Shown: positions 25,205 to 33,770, numbered from the stretch's first letter. The stretch is DNA of 64,000 bases from Microbacterium wangchenii (GCF_004564355.1 NZ_CP038266.1:3720001-3784000); one strand, 5' to 3'. The notes: generated from the sequence alone by a model not told the origin. Translations and numbers: made by a program.

Positions 25205-26478
25205 TCGGCCGGAGGCTGGCAGATGGCGTTGGCGAGGATCGCGTCGTGCTGCTGCTGCGCCGTCCACGGCAGACCGGCCTCGGGGACGGTCTCTCCCTCC
25301 ATGGCGGGAGCCTTCGACGCGATCGCTGCGAGCTCCCACGCCAGCCACGCCCCGATGTTGGGGCTCGCGCCGGAGTTGTTGAGCACGACGGCGACGGTCA
25401 TGCCGGTGCGGGGGTCGGCGAAGGCCGCGGTGAGGTAACCGGGGATCGCCCCGTACTGCCCGATGAGCGCGCCGGCCTGGTAAGCGCCCCCGGCCGCGGT
25501 GAACCACGTCGGCTGGTCAGCGGCGACGGGAAGCGGGGACTCGAAGCGATCGGATGCGTCGGGCGTCAGCGCGCCGGTCGCCAGAGCCTGTGCGTACCGG
25601 CCGAGGTCGGTGATGTCGGTGACCGCGCCGGAGTCGGCGCCGCCGATACTCGCCGACATCTTCGTGACCTCGGGCGGCTCGGTGCAGTTCCACGCGCCCT
25701 CGGCGTTGGCGGTGGACCAGTATCCGGGCAGGACCGGACCGTCCGCCGGCGGTGCGGCCGTACGCGTCGGCAGCGCCGTCACGGCGAGGTCGAGCGGTTC
25801 GGCGATGCGCTCCTCGAGGAGCTCGCGCATGCTCATGCCCGTGGCGCGCTCGAGAGCCGATCCCAGCAGCAGGTACCCGGAGTCGGAGTCGCGGTACTCG
25901 GTGCCCGGTTCGATGCGGTCCTGTCCCAACCCGTACCCGGCGAGCTCGCGGGGATCCCACTGCCGCTCGAGGTTGGAGAAGAACTGCGACTGCAGCTGCG
26001 GCGTGTAGGCGCCGATCCCGGCGGTGCCGTCGCACAGCTGGCGCAGGGTGACATCCGCCAGGTCGGGGAACCCGTTGACGTAGTCGGTGACGCTGTCATC
26101 GAGCTCGATGGTGCCTTCGGCCGCGACCTGGAACATCACGTCGCACGTCATGGCGCGAGTGACGTCGGCCGCGCGGAACGCCATGTCGGTGTCGACGGCG
26201 CCGCCGCCGCCGGGGGCCTGCGTGCCGAGACCGGCGACCCAGCTCCCGCTCCACGGGGCCCACACCCCGACGATCGCGCCGGAGGATCCGGTGGCGGTCA
26301 TGGCGCTGGTCACCGCCGCTTCCAGCTGCTGAGCCGTCTCGTCCGGCAGTGCACCCTCGACCTGCGGGGGCAGATCGATCTCGACCGAGTCTCGTCCGGA
26401 GCATCCGCTCAACAGGGCGACGAGGGTGACCAGGCCCGCAGCGACGGCGACGACGCCGCGACTGCGAAGAGACCGCAT
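25201..26478 (-). CDS. Serine beta-lactamase/DD-peptidase-fold lipoprotein with degenerate active site
   Basis: The 425-residue protein has a lipoprotein signal with Cys26 (LLSGC) and a class C beta-lactamase/esterase-like domain. The scaffold is clear, but the catalytic motifs are not. The SxxK nucleophile site reads DVTR (residues 105-108) within MAFRAADVTRAM. The YxN motif reads DSD (197-199) in YRDSDSGYLLLG. The H/KxG box reads QYG in GQYGAIPGY. All three changes suggest a non-catalytic ligand-binding or scaffolding protein. ATG 26478 has GGTGAGG upstream. It is coupled to the EamA exporter downstream by a GTGA overlap. An active enzyme using other residues cannot be excluded. Confidence 0.82.
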   Translation of the reverse strand: MRSLRSRGVVAVAAGLVTLVALLSGCSGRDSVEIDLPPQVEGALPDETAQQLEAAVTSAMTATGSSGAIVGVWAPWSGSWVAGLGTQAPGGGGAVDTDMAFRAADVTRAMTCDVMFQVAAEGTIELDDSVTDYVNGFPDLADVTLRQLCDGTAGIGAYTPQLQSQFFSNLERQWDPRELAGYGLGQDRIEPGTEYRDSDSGYLLLGSALERATGMSMRELLEERIAEPLDLAVTALPTRTAAPPADGPVLPGYWSTANAEGAWNCTEPPEVTKMSASIGGADSGAVTDITDLGRYAQALATGALTPDASDRFESPLPVAADQPTWFTAAGGAYQAGALIGQYGAIPGYLTAAFADPRTGMTVAVVLNNSGASPNIGAWLAWELAAIASKAPAMEGETVPEAGLPWTAQQQHDAILANAICQPPAE

Positions 26479-26559
26479 CCTCACCCCCGGTGGAATCGAG
26501 CCGGCGCCGGATGACGCGCATATGCATTGAAACACACCGCCGCGCCCGCTCCCCCGGGT

Positions 26560-26588
26560 TTGACTGCATGCCCGGTCACGTCTACATC
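26560..26588 (+). promoter_or_regulatory. Sigma-70 type promoter candidate for the DUF2470 gene
   Basis: TTGACT (26560-26565) and TACATC (26583-26588) are separated by 17 bases and lie 24 bases before the DUF2470 start codon, in the gap shared with the divergent lipoprotein gene. Confidence 0.45.
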
Positions 26589-26612
26589 ACATCTGTCCTT
26601 AAGGTGGGGCGC

Positions 26613-26921
26613 ATGCCCCACGCCTTCGACGCCGCGGCCCTGTCGGGAGTGACCGGCCATATGAACGACGACCACGCCGACGACAATCTGCTCGTCGCAC
26701 GCGCCTTCGGCAGGGCGGATGCGACGGCCGCGGTCATGACCGGCTTCGACGGCGACGGGGGCGACTGGGACGTGACGGGTCCGGACGGCACCGTGGCGCC
26801 GTTGCGTGTGGCGTGGCCCGGCGGCCCCATCACGGAGCGCCGCGAAGTACGGCGGGAGATCGTCGCCCTCTACGACGAGGCGTGCCGGCGATCGGGCGTC
26901 GAGCCGCGTCCGCACGACTGA
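26613..26921 (+). CDS. DUF2470 domain-containing protein
   Basis: This 102-residue protein has the DUF2470 start pattern, with the N-terminal HMNDDHADDNLLVARAFG near residues 17-34. The domain is found as the C-terminal part of HugZ/HutZ-type heme-utilisation proteins and as a stand-alone partner of heme enzymes. GGTGGGG precedes the ATG. A heme oxygenase gene follows 42 bases downstream on the same strand, supporting a role in heme handling. The long frame upstream to 26490 lacks homology. Confidence 0.82.
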   Translation: MPHAFDAAALSGVTGHMNDDHADDNLLVARAFGRADATAAVMTGFDGDGGDWDVTGPDGTVAPLRVAWPGGPITERREVRREIVALYDEACRRSGVEPRPHD

Positions 26922-26939
26922 CCCGCGGCATCTTCGGGG

Positions 26940-26956
26940 TTAGGCTCCCCTAACCT
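26940..26956 (+). promoter_or_regulatory. DtxR/IdeR-type iron box overlapping a -10 element
   Basis: TTAGGCTCCCCTAACCT matches the core arms TTAGG and CCTAACCT of the DtxR consensus palindrome, with differences confined mostly to the centre. The right arm contains TAACCT (26951-26956), a -10 element that would place transcription start at or next to the heme oxygenase ATG at 26964. Iron-loaded repressor would block the promoter. Confidence 0.72.
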
Positions 26957-26963
26957 GTCCCCT

Positions 26964-27623
26964 ATGATGACGGCTATGAGCGACGTCATCCCCTTCTCGA
27001 CCGCGCTGCGCGAGCGCTCGAGCGCCGCCCACTCCTCCAGCGAGCACTCCACCTTCATGTCCGACCTCATGACGGGCGAGGGGACGCGGGAGGACTACGT
27101 CGCCCTCGTCGCACAGCACTGGTTCATCTACGACGCCCTCGAACAGGCCGCCGAGCGCATGCGCAACGACCCGGTGGCCGCGGTGTTCATCTCCGACAAG
27201 CTCACGCGGCTGCCGGCGCTGGAGGCCGACCTCGACTTCCTCGTCGGCCCGCAGTGGCGCGACAGCGTCCAGCCACTCCCGACGACCCGGCGCTATGCCG
27301 ACCGCATCCGCGCGGTCGGCGCGACGTGGCCGGGTGGCTTCGTCGCCCACCACTACACGCGCTACCTCGGCGACCTCTCCGGCGGGATCTTCATCGGCCG
27401 GCTGATGCAGCGACGATTCGGGTTCGAGACCAACGGCATCGGCTTCTACCTCTTCGACGACATCGCCGATCCGAAGGCCTTCAAGGACGTCTACCGCGAG
27501 CAGCTGGATGCCGCCCCCTGGGATGCGGCGGAGCGCGAGCGCGTGATGGACGAGGTGCTCGTGGCCTACCGCTTCAACACCGACCTGTTCGACGACCTCG
27601 CCCACGCCAAGGCCGCCGCCTGA
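26964..27623 (+). CDS. Heme oxygenase (biliverdin-producing)
   Basis: This 219-residue protein has the HmuO fold: the proximal heme ligand in TALRERSSAAHSSSEHSTF, YVALVAQHWFIYDALEQAA, and the distal-helix glycine motif YTRYLGDLSGGIFIGRLMQR. It opens heme to biliverdin, CO and iron in the cytoplasm, releasing iron for use. No Shine-Dalgarno precedes ATG 26964 and a -10 box ends seven bases before it, which suggests a leaderless transcript. An alternative ATG lies at 26976. The DtxR-type box indicates induction under iron starvation, and the DUF2470 gene upstream is the likely partner. Confidence 0.95.
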   Translation: MMTAMSDVIPFSTALRERSSAAHSSSEHSTFMSDLMTGEGTREDYVALVAQHWFIYDALEQAAERMRNDPVAAVFISDKLTRLPALEADLDFLVGPQWRDSVQPLPTTRRYADRIRAVGATWPGGFVAHHYTRYLGDLSGGIFIGRLMQRRFGFETNGIGFYLFDDIADPKAFKDVYREQLDAAPWDAAERERVMDEVLVAYRFNTDLFDDLAHAKAAA

Positions 27624-27657
27624 GCCCTCTGCCGGGCGGCGCACTAGGCAGGTCGCG

Positions 27658-29016
27658 TCAGGGGCGCGCGCGCAGGGCCGAGCTCATGAAGCGCTGCACG
27701 TCGGGGTCGACGCGGATGTCGCTCGGCCGCAGCGGCCGCGACAGGTACAGCCCGTCCAGGGAGGTCAGGCGGCTGAGGGCGACATAGGTCTGCCCGGGGG
27801 CGAACGCGCCGGAGCCCAGGTCGATCACGGCGCGCTCGTAGGTCTTGCCCTGCGACTTGTGGATCGTGACGGCCCAGGCCAGGCGCAGCGGGAACTGCGT
27901 GAACTCCGCAACGACGTCGCGCGAGAGGGTGCGCGTGCCGGGGTGGTAGTTGTAGCGGAACCTCTCCCACACGGCCGGTTCGACATCGTGCTCCGTGCCG
28001 TCGACCTCCACGCGCACGGTGTCGCCGGCGATCCGCGTGACGGTGCCGATCGTCCCGTTGACCCACCGGGGCGGCTCCCCGAACGACGACACGTCGTTGC
28101 GCAGGAACATCACCTGCGCCCCGACCTTGAGTCGCAGCTCCACGTCGGCGGGGTAGTTCGCGTCGCCACGGCCGAAGTCGCCGCTGATCTCGGCGTTGGC
28201 CGTCTGCATCCGCCCGACCAGTTCGTCCAGGTGGCGGCGGTTGATCGTGTTGACGATGTCGTTGCGGGTGGCCAGCGTGATGATGGGGTGCTCGCCGTCG
28301 GCCGGATGGGGCGGGGTCCGGGCACCGGCGCCGTTGAGGACTCCCGCCATCTCCGCCGTGACGCGGCCATAGCGCACCGCGTTCAGCAGCGCCTTGAAGG
28401 CGGGGTCGGCCTGCCGGTGGATCTCGGTGAGCTCCCGCACGTTCAGGTCGGCGCCGTGGCGGCCGAGGTCGAGGATCCCGTCGTCGCCGCCCTCACCGGC
28501 CCACACCTTGGCGTCGAAGAACCAGAACGAGCGGTAGTGGTCGCGGATGTACCGCATCTCATCGCCGCGGGGCGGCACCGGCGCCAGCTGGTACGGGTCG
28601 CCGAACATCACGATCTGCACCCCGCCGAACGGCTCCGCGCGGCGTCCGCGGGCCTGCCGCAGCGACCGGTCGATGCCGTCCATGAGGTCGGCGTTGACCA
28701 TCGACACTTCGTCGAGGACGAGCGTGTCGATGGCGTTGAGCAGCTTGCGCGTGGCGTCGGACTGCTCGATCTCGCCGTTGGCGATCAGCCCGATGGGCAG
28801 GCGGAACAGCGAGTGGATCGTCTGCCCCTCGACGTTCAGCGCGGCCACCCCCGTGGGGGCGCACACCGCGATCTGCTTGCTCGTGTTCCACGCCAGGTGC
28901 TGCAGGAGCGTCGACTTGCCCGTTCCCGCGCGACCGGTGACGAACACGTGCTCGCGTGTGTCTTCGATGAGCCGGAACAGCGCCTCCTGTTCGGCGGAGA
29001 GGGACGGCGTGCTCAC
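27658..29016 (-). CDS. PIF1/RecD-like superfamily 1 helicase
   Basis: The 452-residue AAA/SF1 helicase has Walker A VTGRAGTGKSTLLQHLAW (residues about 26-43), motif Ia VCAPTGVAALNVEGQTIHSL, Walker B DTLVLDEVSMVNADLMDGID, and C-terminal motifs GTIGTVTRIAGDTVRVEVDG (SH3-like insert) and WAVTIHKSQGKTYERAVIDL with YVALSRLTSLDGLYL. The order fits Pif1/RecD 5'-3' DNA helicases. It stands alone between the heme oxygenase gene (convergent) and a flavoprotein gene (divergent), so no pathway partner is visible. A role in replication-fork or repair processing is inferred from the family. Confidence 0.9.
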   Translation of the reverse strand: MSTPSLSAEQEALFRLIEDTREHVFVTGRAGTGKSTLLQHLAWNTSKQIAVCAPTGVAALNVEGQTIHSLFRLPIGLIANGEIEQSDATRKLLNAIDTLVLDEVSMVNADLMDGIDRSLRQARGRRAEPFGGVQIVMFGDPYQLAPVPPRGDEMRYIRDHYRSFWFFDAKVWAGEGGDDGILDLGRHGADLNVRELTEIHRQADPAFKALLNAVRYGRVTAEMAGVLNGAGARTPPHPADGEHPIITLATRNDIVNTINRRHLDELVGRMQTANAEISGDFGRGDANYPADVELRLKVGAQVMFLRNDVSSFGEPPRWVNGTIGTVTRIAGDTVRVEVDGTEHDVEPAVWERFRYNYHPGTRTLSRDVVAEFTQFPLRLAWAVTIHKSQGKTYERAVIDLGSGAFAPGQTYVALSRLTSLDGLYLSRPLRPSDIRVDPDVQRFMSSALRARP

Positions 29017-29123
29017 CGCATCATGCTAGTTCGCGTTCGCCGCCCGCCCGGGCGGGCGGTGCACGTGCGGGGGAATACTCGCCGTGTCTGCCTCGTTCCC
29101 CGGCACCAGAGCAGAGGAGAGAC

Positions 29124-29981
29124 ATGTACGACACGGTCATCATCGGCGGCGGCCCTGCGGGCCTTCAGGCCGCGCTCACGCTCGGCCGCGTGCACCGCAC
29201 CGCCGTGCTGTTCGACTCCGGCGAGTACCGCAACGACGCCACGGCGCACGCGCACAACGTCCTCACCCTGGACGGGGTGGCGCCGGGCGAGCTGCGCCGG
29301 CGCGGCCGCGAGGAGCTCGCCGCGTACGACTCCATCGAGGTGCGGGGCGACGAGGTCACGTCCGTGCGGCGGGAGGGGGACGGGTTCGCCGTGACCCCCG
29401 CATCCGGCAGCATGGTCACGGCGCGCACGGTGATCCTGGCCACGGGTCTCGCCGACACCCTCCCCGACATCCCCGGGCTCGCCGCGCAGTGGGGGGATCG
29501 CGTCGCCCACTGCCCGTTCTGCCACGGGCACGAATTCGCCGGACGCCCTGTCGCGGTCATGGACGCGCCCTCGCACGCGACGATGACGGCCGCCAAGCTC
29601 CGCCCGATCGCGTCCGACGTCCGCATCCTCGCGCCCGGCGACCTCGCCCGCGTCGAGGAGACTCCCGACGGTCTGCGCCTGCACCTCGCCGATGGGACCG
29701 ACCTGCAGGTCGCGGGCCTGTTCGCGGCACCGCGCACCGCGCAGCGCGCACCGTTCGCGGCGGCGCTGGGACTCGCTCTGACGGAGTTCGGGGTCGTCGC
29801 CACCGACGGGCTCGGCCGCACGAGCGTGGACGGCGTGTGGGCCGTGGGCGACATGGCCCAGAGTTCGGCGTGGCCGGCTCCGCTGACCTCGATCGTCCTG
29901 TCGATGTCGACCGGGCAGCTCGCGGCGTTCGACATCGTGCAGGGTCTCGCCGTCGCCGAGCTCAGCCGTGACGCCGGGTGA
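29124..29981 (+). CDS. NAD(P)/FAD-dependent oxidoreductase, thioredoxin-reductase-like
   Basis: This 285-residue flavoprotein has the N-terminal FAD loop IIGGGPAGLQAALTLGR and the C-terminal FAD motif VDGVWAVGDMAQSSAW. A redox-type pair CPFC sits at residues 130-133. It is shorter than thioredoxin reductase (about 310-320). Where the second GxGxxA dinucleotide motif should follow, it has VAVMDAPSHATMTAAKL, so the NADPH-binding glycines are missing. It could use another electron donor or oxidise dithiols with oxygen, as in the gliotoxin/holomycin oxidase group. AGGAGAG precedes the start. It stands as a single gene between the helicase and an unknown membrane protein. Confidence 0.85.
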   Translation: MYDTVIIGGGPAGLQAALTLGRVHRTAVLFDSGEYRNDATAHAHNVLTLDGVAPGELRRRGREELAAYDSIEVRGDEVTSVRREGDGFAVTPASGSMVTARTVILATGLADTLPDIPGLAAQWGDRVAHCPFCHGHEFAGRPVAVMDAPSHATMTAAKLRPIASDVRILAPGDLARVEETPDGLRLHLADGTDLQVAGLFAAPRTAQRAPFAAALGLALTEFGVVATDGLGRTSVDGVWAVGDMAQSSAWPAPLTSIVLSMSTGQLAAFDIVQGLAVAELSRDAG

Positions 29982-30018
29982 GCCGACCAGCGGTTTCGGA
30001 GGCGCTCTTTCCTAGACT

Positions 30019-31134
30019 GTGACGGTGGAGAGCCCCGGAACGACGCCTGCTCCGCGGCCCGAAGCGGTCGCGGACGACGCTCGTCATGCACGCCGCCGTC
30101 GGCGACGCCGCCTCGCCTCCGACCTCACCGCGCTCGCGCTGGTGGGCGTGCTTCTGATCGCCGCCTTCGCGGCGGGGGGCGTGGCCCTGTACCGCGAGCT
30201 GTACAGCCCCACCGCCTTCGTCCTGCGCTACCTCGATCTGCTCGCCGACGGCCGCGCCACCGACGCCCGGGCCCTTCCCGGCGTGGCGATGGATGCCGAG
30301 CAGCTGGCGGCTGCGGGCCTCCCCGCCACCGCGTCCGATGCACTGCTGCGCCGTGACACCCTCGCGACGCTCACCGACGTGGAGGTCCTGGGGGAGCGCG
30401 TGGATGGCGAGCTGACCCGCGTGACGGTCGCCTACCGGGCCGCCGGCGTGGAGGGGCAGACCACTTTCGCGGTCGTGCAGGACGGGTGGACCGGGGTCGC
30501 CCCGTCGTGGCGCTTCGCGACGAGCCCCCTCGCCGTCCTCGACCTCACGGTGCGCGGATCGATGCGGTTCGACGTCAACGGCTTCGAGATCGACAAGCGG
30601 CAGGTGTCGGCCGACGGCGTCGACGCCGATCCGCTGGCGACGCTTCCCCTCCTGGTGTTCTCACCGGGGGTGTACTCCGTGGCCGTGGACACGGCGATCT
30701 CGGCCACCCCGGGAGTGGCCGTGCTCGCCGATGCGCCGCGCGCGACGGTGCCGGTGGACATCCAGGCGCACGCGACGGAGGAGTTCATCGGCGTCGTGCA
30801 GCAGCGGATGAACGAGTTCCTCGGCGCGTGCGCGGCGCAGCAGGTGCTGCAGCCCACCGGGTGCCCGTTCGGATACCAGGTGCGCAACCGCATCGTCGAC
30901 GCGCCCGCGTGGTCGATCGTTCAGCAGCCGGAGGTCCGGGTGGAACCGGACGGCGCCGGGTGGCGGATCGTCCCGGCCGAGGCGGTGGCGCACATCGACG
31001 TCGACGTCCGTTCGCTGTTCGACGGCTCGGTGCGCACCGTGCAGGAAGACGTGCGCTTCGTCGTCTCCGGCGGCATCACGGTGCTGCCCGACGGCACCGC
31101 ATCCATCCAGGTGCAGGGCCAGAACGCCCCCTAG
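30019..31134 (+). CDS. Membrane-anchored protein of unknown function
   Basis: I do not recognise a family for this 371-residue protein. It has a charged arginine-rich cytoplasmic N-terminus, a single hydrophobic helix at about residues 36-60 and a long extracytoplasmic part. That part has an early NTF2-like/DUF4878-like helical section and later beta-rich segments that include FDVNGFEIDKRQVSADGVDA and paired cysteines in FLGACAAQQ and QPTGCPFGY. A lipid-proximal or envelope role is plausible. It starts at a GTG (30019), with another GTG two codons later. It converges on the CopD-CtaG gene with about 20 bases between. Confidence 0.75.
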   Translation: MTVESPGTTPAPRPEAVADDARHARRRRRRRLASDLTALALVGVLLIAAFAAGGVALYRELYSPTAFVLRYLDLLADGRATDARALPGVAMDAEQLAAAGLPATASDALLRRDTLATLTDVEVLGERVDGELTRVTVAYRAAGVEGQTTFAVVQDGWTGVAPSWRFATSPLAVLDLTVRGSMRFDVNGFEIDKRQVSADGVDADPLATLPLLVFSPGVYSVAVDTAISATPGVAVLADAPRATVPVDIQAHATEEFIGVVQQRMNEFLGACAAQQVLQPTGCPFGYQVRNRIVDAPAWSIVQQPEVRVEPDGAGWRIVPAEAVAHIDVDVRSLFDGSVRTVQEDVRFVVSGGITVLPDGTASIQVQGQNAP

Positions 31135-31153
31135 CCCGCGCCGCAGAAGCGGA

Positions 31154-33190
31154 TCAGCGGGAGGCGCGGGCGTCGCGCTCGGCGAGGGCGGCCAGCTGCG
31201 CGTTGTACTCCTCGAGCTCGGCATCGCCCGTGCGGTCGGCGTGCCGGTCGCGGCGTCGCTGCATCCGGTCGTCCGAGCGGCTCCACTGGATCGCCACCGT
31301 GATGGCGAGGATGAGCGTCGGGATCTCACCGATCGACCACGCCACCCCGCCGCCGATGTACTGGTCGGCGAGCGGATCGGGGCCCCACGTGCGGCCCATC
31401 GCGCCGAACCACTCCGCGACCATGAGCCCGGACTGCATCATGAGCGCGACGCCGAAGAAGGCGTGCATGGCCATGACCGCGATGAGCAGCACGAGGCGCA
31501 GCGGGTAGGGCAGGCGGTAGGGCACCGGGTCGATCCCGATGAGCGAGAGCACGAACAGGTACCCCGTGATGAGGAAGTGCGCCACCATCCACTCGTGCCC
31601 GAGGTGGTCGTACAGCGACCACCGGAAGAGGTCGGTGTAGTAGAACAGCCACAGCGACCCGATGAACAGGCCCGCGGCGAGGTAGGGGTTGGTGAGGATC
31701 CGGGCGACCGGGCTGTGCACCGCCCACAGGATCCACTCCCGCCCGCCGCGGCTGCCGTCATCCCGTTTGCGGATGGCACGGGCGGCGAGGGTCACCGGCG
31801 CCCCCGGCACCAGCAGCAGCGGGATCGCCATGGTCAGCAGCATGTGGCCGACCATGTGGAGGCTGAACAGGTAGTCCTGATAGGCGTTGATGGGTCCGCA
31901 CGTGACCCACAGCAGCAGCAGCATGCCGCCGACCCACAGGACCGTGCGGTACACCGGCCAGGAGTCGCCGCGGCGACGCAGGCGCCACACGCCGGCGAGG
32001 TAGAAGAACAGCCCGAACGCCACCGCGAACAGCCACAGCAGGTCGATGTCCCACGTGGTGAACCACCGCGTCACCGTCAGTTCGGGGGGAAGCGGCGCGC
32101 CGGTGAGGATCTCCGCGGGCGTGCCAAGCGTCGGCGCCGTCGCCGATCCGGGCGGGGCGGTGCGGGCCAGCGCCGCGGCGGCGCCGCTGGCGATGCCCAT
32201 GAACGCCAGTTCCAGGAGCACGAGGCCCCAGAAGCGGCGGGATGACCCGTCCTCGTGGGTGCGCCCGATGAGCCGCTTGCGGTACCACGCCCCCAGCACG
32301 CCCATCGCGAGCAGCGCCGTGACCTTGACCAGCACGAGCACGCCGTAGGGCGAGAGGAGCGCGTCCCATCCGCCCAGGCCGATCGAGGCGCGCACGGTGC
32401 CGGAGACGGCGACCACGACGAAGGCCACCAGCGCGAGGCTCGAGTACCGCAGCAGGACCTTGGCCAGGGTCGCGCGGTCCAGGAGCGGGCGGATGAGGAC
32501 GAGCAGGACGAGGCCGCCCAGCCACACCGCGGCGCCGATGATGTGCAGGACGAGGGCCAGCACCGCCGAATCGTGGTTGGCCTCCTCCCCGGAGTGACCC
32601 TGGGTCCCCATCGGGACGAGGGCGACGACGGCGAGGATCCCGACGAAGAGGGTGGGCGTCCAGGAGCGCACCGCGAAGGTGAGGACGGTGAGCACAGCGC
32701 CGGCGACGGTCGTGAGCAGCCACGTGCGGCCGACCTCGACCTCCACGAGGAACCGCCCCAGCTGCTGCCCGAAGAGCGCGTCGGCGCTGGGGGTCGCGTT
32801 CATCGTGTTGACGAACGTGAGGAAGCCCGTCGCCGCCGACGCGACCGTGAAGACGGCGGCGCTGGCGGATGCGGTGTCCAGCGCGACGTCGAAGGCCCGC
32901 TCCCCCGCGGGCAGGGCGTACAGGGCCAGGACGAGCGACCCGACCATCCCCGCGGCCGACAGGTTGACCGCAAGGGTCGCCACCGGAAGCCCCCACCGCA
33001 CGAGGGGACCGGGGTCGCCCAGGAGAAGAGGCGCGGCGCCGCCGCCGTAGGCCAGCCCCCACACGAGGGCTGCCAGCGCGGCCGCGACCAGGAGAACCGG
33101 GCCCACCAGGCGCAGCGACCGCGCCGGGTCTGCGGGGCCTGAGTCCCCGCGCGACGGTGCAGCGCCGTGCGGAGCGGGTTCGAGAGTCAC
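31154..33190 (-). CDS. CopD-CtaG fusion membrane protein (copper handling / cytochrome oxidase assembly)
   Basis: The 678-residue protein has about fifteen or more predicted helices. The N-terminal half (to about residue 340) resembles CopD-type copper permease domains, with GHSGEEANHDSAVLALVLH. The C-terminal half matches caa3-type CtaG proteins, with VTCGPINAYQDYLFSLHMVG, histidines in HMLLTMAIPLLLVPGAPVT and a YTDLFRWSLYDHLGHEW segment. CtaG-like proteins help insert copper into cytochrome c oxidase. The fusion is common in actinobacteria. The GTG start at 33190 sits directly behind GGAGG, and a short charged tail ends the protein. Confidence 0.88.
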   Translation of the reverse strand: MTLEPAPHGAAPSRGDSGPADPARSLRLVGPVLLVAAALAALVWGLAYGGGAAPLLLGDPGPLVRWGLPVATLAVNLSAAGMVGSLVLALYALPAGERAFDVALDTASASAAVFTVASAATGFLTFVNTMNATPSADALFGQQLGRFLVEVEVGRTWLLTTVAGAVLTVLTFAVRSWTPTLFVGILAVVALVPMGTQGHSGEEANHDSAVLALVLHIIGAAVWLGGLVLLVLIRPLLDRATLAKVLLRYSSLALVAFVVVAVSGTVRASIGLGGWDALLSPYGVLVLVKVTALLAMGVLGAWYRKRLIGRTHEDGSSRRFWGLVLLELAFMGIASGAAAALARTAPPGSATAPTLGTPAEILTGAPLPPELTVTRWFTTWDIDLLWLFAVAFGLFFYLAGVWRLRRRGDSWPVYRTVLWVGGMLLLLWVTCGPINAYQDYLFSLHMVGHMLLTMAIPLLLVPGAPVTLAARAIRKRDDGSRGGREWILWAVHSPVARILTNPYLAAGLFIGSLWLFYYTDLFRWSLYDHLGHEWMVAHFLITGYLFVLSLIGIDPVPYRLPYPLRLVLLIAVMAMHAFFGVALMMQSGLMVAEWFGAMGRTWGPDPLADQYIGGGVAWSIGEIPTLILAITVAIQWSRSDDRMQRRRDRHADRTGDAELEEYNAQLAALAERDARASR

Positions 33191-33225
33191 CCCTCCAGCC
33201 TACGTGCGCCTTCCTGAGGGAAGAC

Positions 33226-33255
33226 GAAGGGGGGATGCCTCAGCATCCCCCCTTC
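33226..33255 (-). terminator. Rho-independent-type terminator of the HU gene
   Basis: A perfect 13-bp stem, GAAGGGGGGATGC with GCATCCCCCCTTC, closes a 4-base loop. It lies 15 bases beyond the HU stop on the minus strand, followed by a short pyrimidine tract. Confidence 0.85.
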
Positions 33256-33269
33256 GACCCGGCGCCGTC

Positions 33270-33557
33270 TTACTTGACGGCAGCCTTGAGCTTGGAGCCC
33301 GCGGTGACCTTCACGCGCTTGCCGGCGGGGATGGCGATCTCCTCACCCGTCTGCGGGTTGCGGCCGGTGCGCGCCGAGGTCTCGACCTGCTCGAACGCGA
33401 TCCAGCCGGGGATCGAGACCTTGCTGCCCTTGGCGACTGCCTCGGACACGGTGGAGAAGAGGGAGTCGAGCACGCCCGACACGGCGGACTGGCTCTGCCC
33501 CGTCGCGCTGGCGATGCTCGCGACGAGTTCGGTCTTGGTGATGGACTTGTCAGCCAT
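33270..33557 (-). CDS. hup: HU family DNA-binding protein
   Basis: The 95-residue protein is a typical HU subunit. It has LVASIASATGQSQSAVSGVL in the helical body, KVSIPGWIAFEQVETSARTG, and the DNA-binding arm motif GRNPQTGEEIAIPAGKRVKV. It lacks the long lysine/alanine-rich tail of mycobacterial and streptomycete HupB/HupS. ATG 33557 has GGAGG nine bases upstream, while the longer frame upstream is noncoding. It ends at a strong hairpin terminator. Its leader contains two GC-rich hairpins. Confidence 0.95.
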   Translation of the reverse strand: MADKSITKTELVASIASATGQSQSAVSGVLDSLFSTVSEAVAKGSKVSIPGWIAFEQVETSARTGRNPQTGEEIAIPAGKRVKVTAGSKLKAAVK

Positions 33558-33572
33558 TCGGTGGTCCTCCCG

Positions 33573-33622
33573 GGCGGCCGAGCGGCCGCCTTCGTTACAT
33601 CGGACGGGGGCGGATGCCCCCG
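33573..33622 (-). promoter_or_regulatory. Two GC hairpins in the HU gene leader
   Basis: GGCGGCC-GAGC-GGCCGCC (33573-33590) ends seven bases from the ribosome binding site, and CGGGGGC-GGAT-GCCCCCG (33605-33622) lies just upstream. Both would form in the HU mRNA leader if transcription starts above 33622. Further upstream, CCGCGGAATTCCGCGG (33659-33674) is a perfect 16-bp palindrome. Confidence 0.45.
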
Positions 33623-33770
33623 GTGGTCGGATCGACCGCCTCGAATGTATCAACAGACCCGCGGAATTCCGCGGATCTCGGGTCCTTTCGGCCCGAACTG
33701 CAGGCGTGTCGCGGGTCGGATGGGGCACATGTGGCGTCTGCGACGGCCTGAACGGACGCGGAAGGCGTCG

